The position numbers and the translations under genes were made by a program. Of a stretch of DNA of 6,162 nucleotides, positions 5,931 to 6,162 are shown piece after piece. The stretch spans positions 1 to 6,162 of the forward strand of contig CAADSS010000030.1 of the NCBI GenBank assembly GCA_900751695.1. Reading direction: 5' to 3'. Source of the DNA: an uncultured Collinsella sp. (GTDB lineage Bacteria; Actinomycetota; Coriobacteriia; Coriobacteriales; Coriobacteriaceae). The notes under the pieces are model-generated. The model ran no database searches. It saw nothing but the letters and a program-made list of their open reading frames with translations, and was not told where the DNA came from. Each line of letters starts with the position of its first letter. Within the stretch, counting starts at the first letter, position 1.

Positions 5931-5950
5931 GGGGATGTGGAAACAACCCC
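5931..5950 (+). other. Small intercistronic hairpin before the second SIS gene
   Basis: GGGG (5931-5934) pairs with CCCC (5947-5950). After one A/A mismatch, TGT (5936-5938) pairs with ACA (5943-5945), closing a GGAA tetraloop. It ends 2 nt before the AAAGGAG ribosome site of the next gene and has no T run, so it is not a terminator. Such a structure at the 5' end of a processed message could stabilise the downstream part. A 5-bp hairpin with CGTT loop lies just before it (5916-5929). Confidence 0.45.
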
Positions 5951-5965
5951 AGAAAGGAGAGACAA

Positions 5966-6162
5966 ATGAAGGAAACCGAGAAGATCGAGATCATGCATTT
6001 CGACCAGGAGGGCTATCTCGAGGACGGCAAGGCGCTCTACGAGACCGGCAAGAAGATGACCGCGCTCGCCGACAAGGTCGCCGACGAGGGCTACGACGCC
6101 GTGTTCCTGATGGGCGTCGGCGGCACCTGGGACGAGCTCATGCAGCTCGAGTACCTCATGAA
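5966..6162 (+). CDS. SIS-domain protein, N-terminal part (FrlB/deglycase-like), cut by window end
   Basis: Only the first 65 codons plus two bases lie in the window. The frame opens with an ideal ribosome site, AAAGGAG (5953-5959), 6 nt before the ATG. After a helical N terminus (about 10-42), the stretch YDAVFLMGVGGTWDELMQLEY (43-63) is the first strand, glycine loop and helix of a SIS domain. It resembles the opening of fructoselysine-6-phosphate deglycase (FrlB) and related SIS enzymes by eye. Codon use is striking: 62 of 65 codons end in G or C (exceptions GAA, CAT, TAT), well above the preceding genes, which suggests high expression. Next to the first SIS gene it likely forms an enzyme pair or hetero-oligomer splitting a phosphorylated sugar-amine. 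The product cannot be fixed from this fragment. Confidence 0.85.
   Translation, partial: MKETEKIEIMHFDQEGYLEDGKALYETGKKMTALADKVADEGYDAVFLMGVGGTWDELMQLEYLM

Overview
The window looks like chromosomal DNA of a moderately GC-rich Gram-positive, most plausibly a Coriobacteriia gut actinobacterium such as Collinsella. This rests on codon and base composition, strong GGAGG-type ribosome binding sites, a type II MurB, and the combination of HutC-type GntR regulators with SIS-domain sugar enzymes. The genus assignment is an impression from sequence style, not a search result.

Layout. Bases 1-178 hold two intrinsic terminators reading rightward and no supportable gene. murB (cell-wall precursor synthesis) runs leftward from 1141 to 179. 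A 183-bp divergent promoter region (1142-1324) separates it from a rightward LacI-family regulator (1325-2353). A 250-bp gap (2354-2603) follows and contains a perfect 32-bp inverted repeat with an 11-nt loop. From 2604 to the right edge everything reads rightward: a small uncharacterised cytoplasmic protein (2604-3092), two GntR/HutC-family regulators with UTRA ligand domains that overlap by 16 bp (3131-3898 and 3883-4596), a 193-bp regulatory gap with operator-like sites (4597-4789), a complete double-SIS-domain enzyme (4790-5905), and the start of a second SIS-domain protein (from 5966, cut by the window edge).

How the genes fit together. The right half reads as a regulated sugar-phosphate catabolic locus. 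Two adjacent SIS proteins without a glutamine-amidotransferase domain resemble deglycase or deaminase pairs used to split phosphorylated Amadori products (fructoselysine-6-P or glucoselysine-6-P) or amino-sugar phosphates. UTRA regulators normally sense such phosphorylated sugars. Palindromes built from GTAT/ATAC half-sites lie directly in front of the first SIS gene, where the two regulators would be expected to act. A PTS permease or sugar kinase would be predicted just beyond the right edge. From memory, and unchecked, Collinsella intestinalis has been reported to consume epsilon-fructoselysine, which would fit. The exact substrate cannot be read from this window. The left half (murB, lacI) appears to be an unrelated unit.
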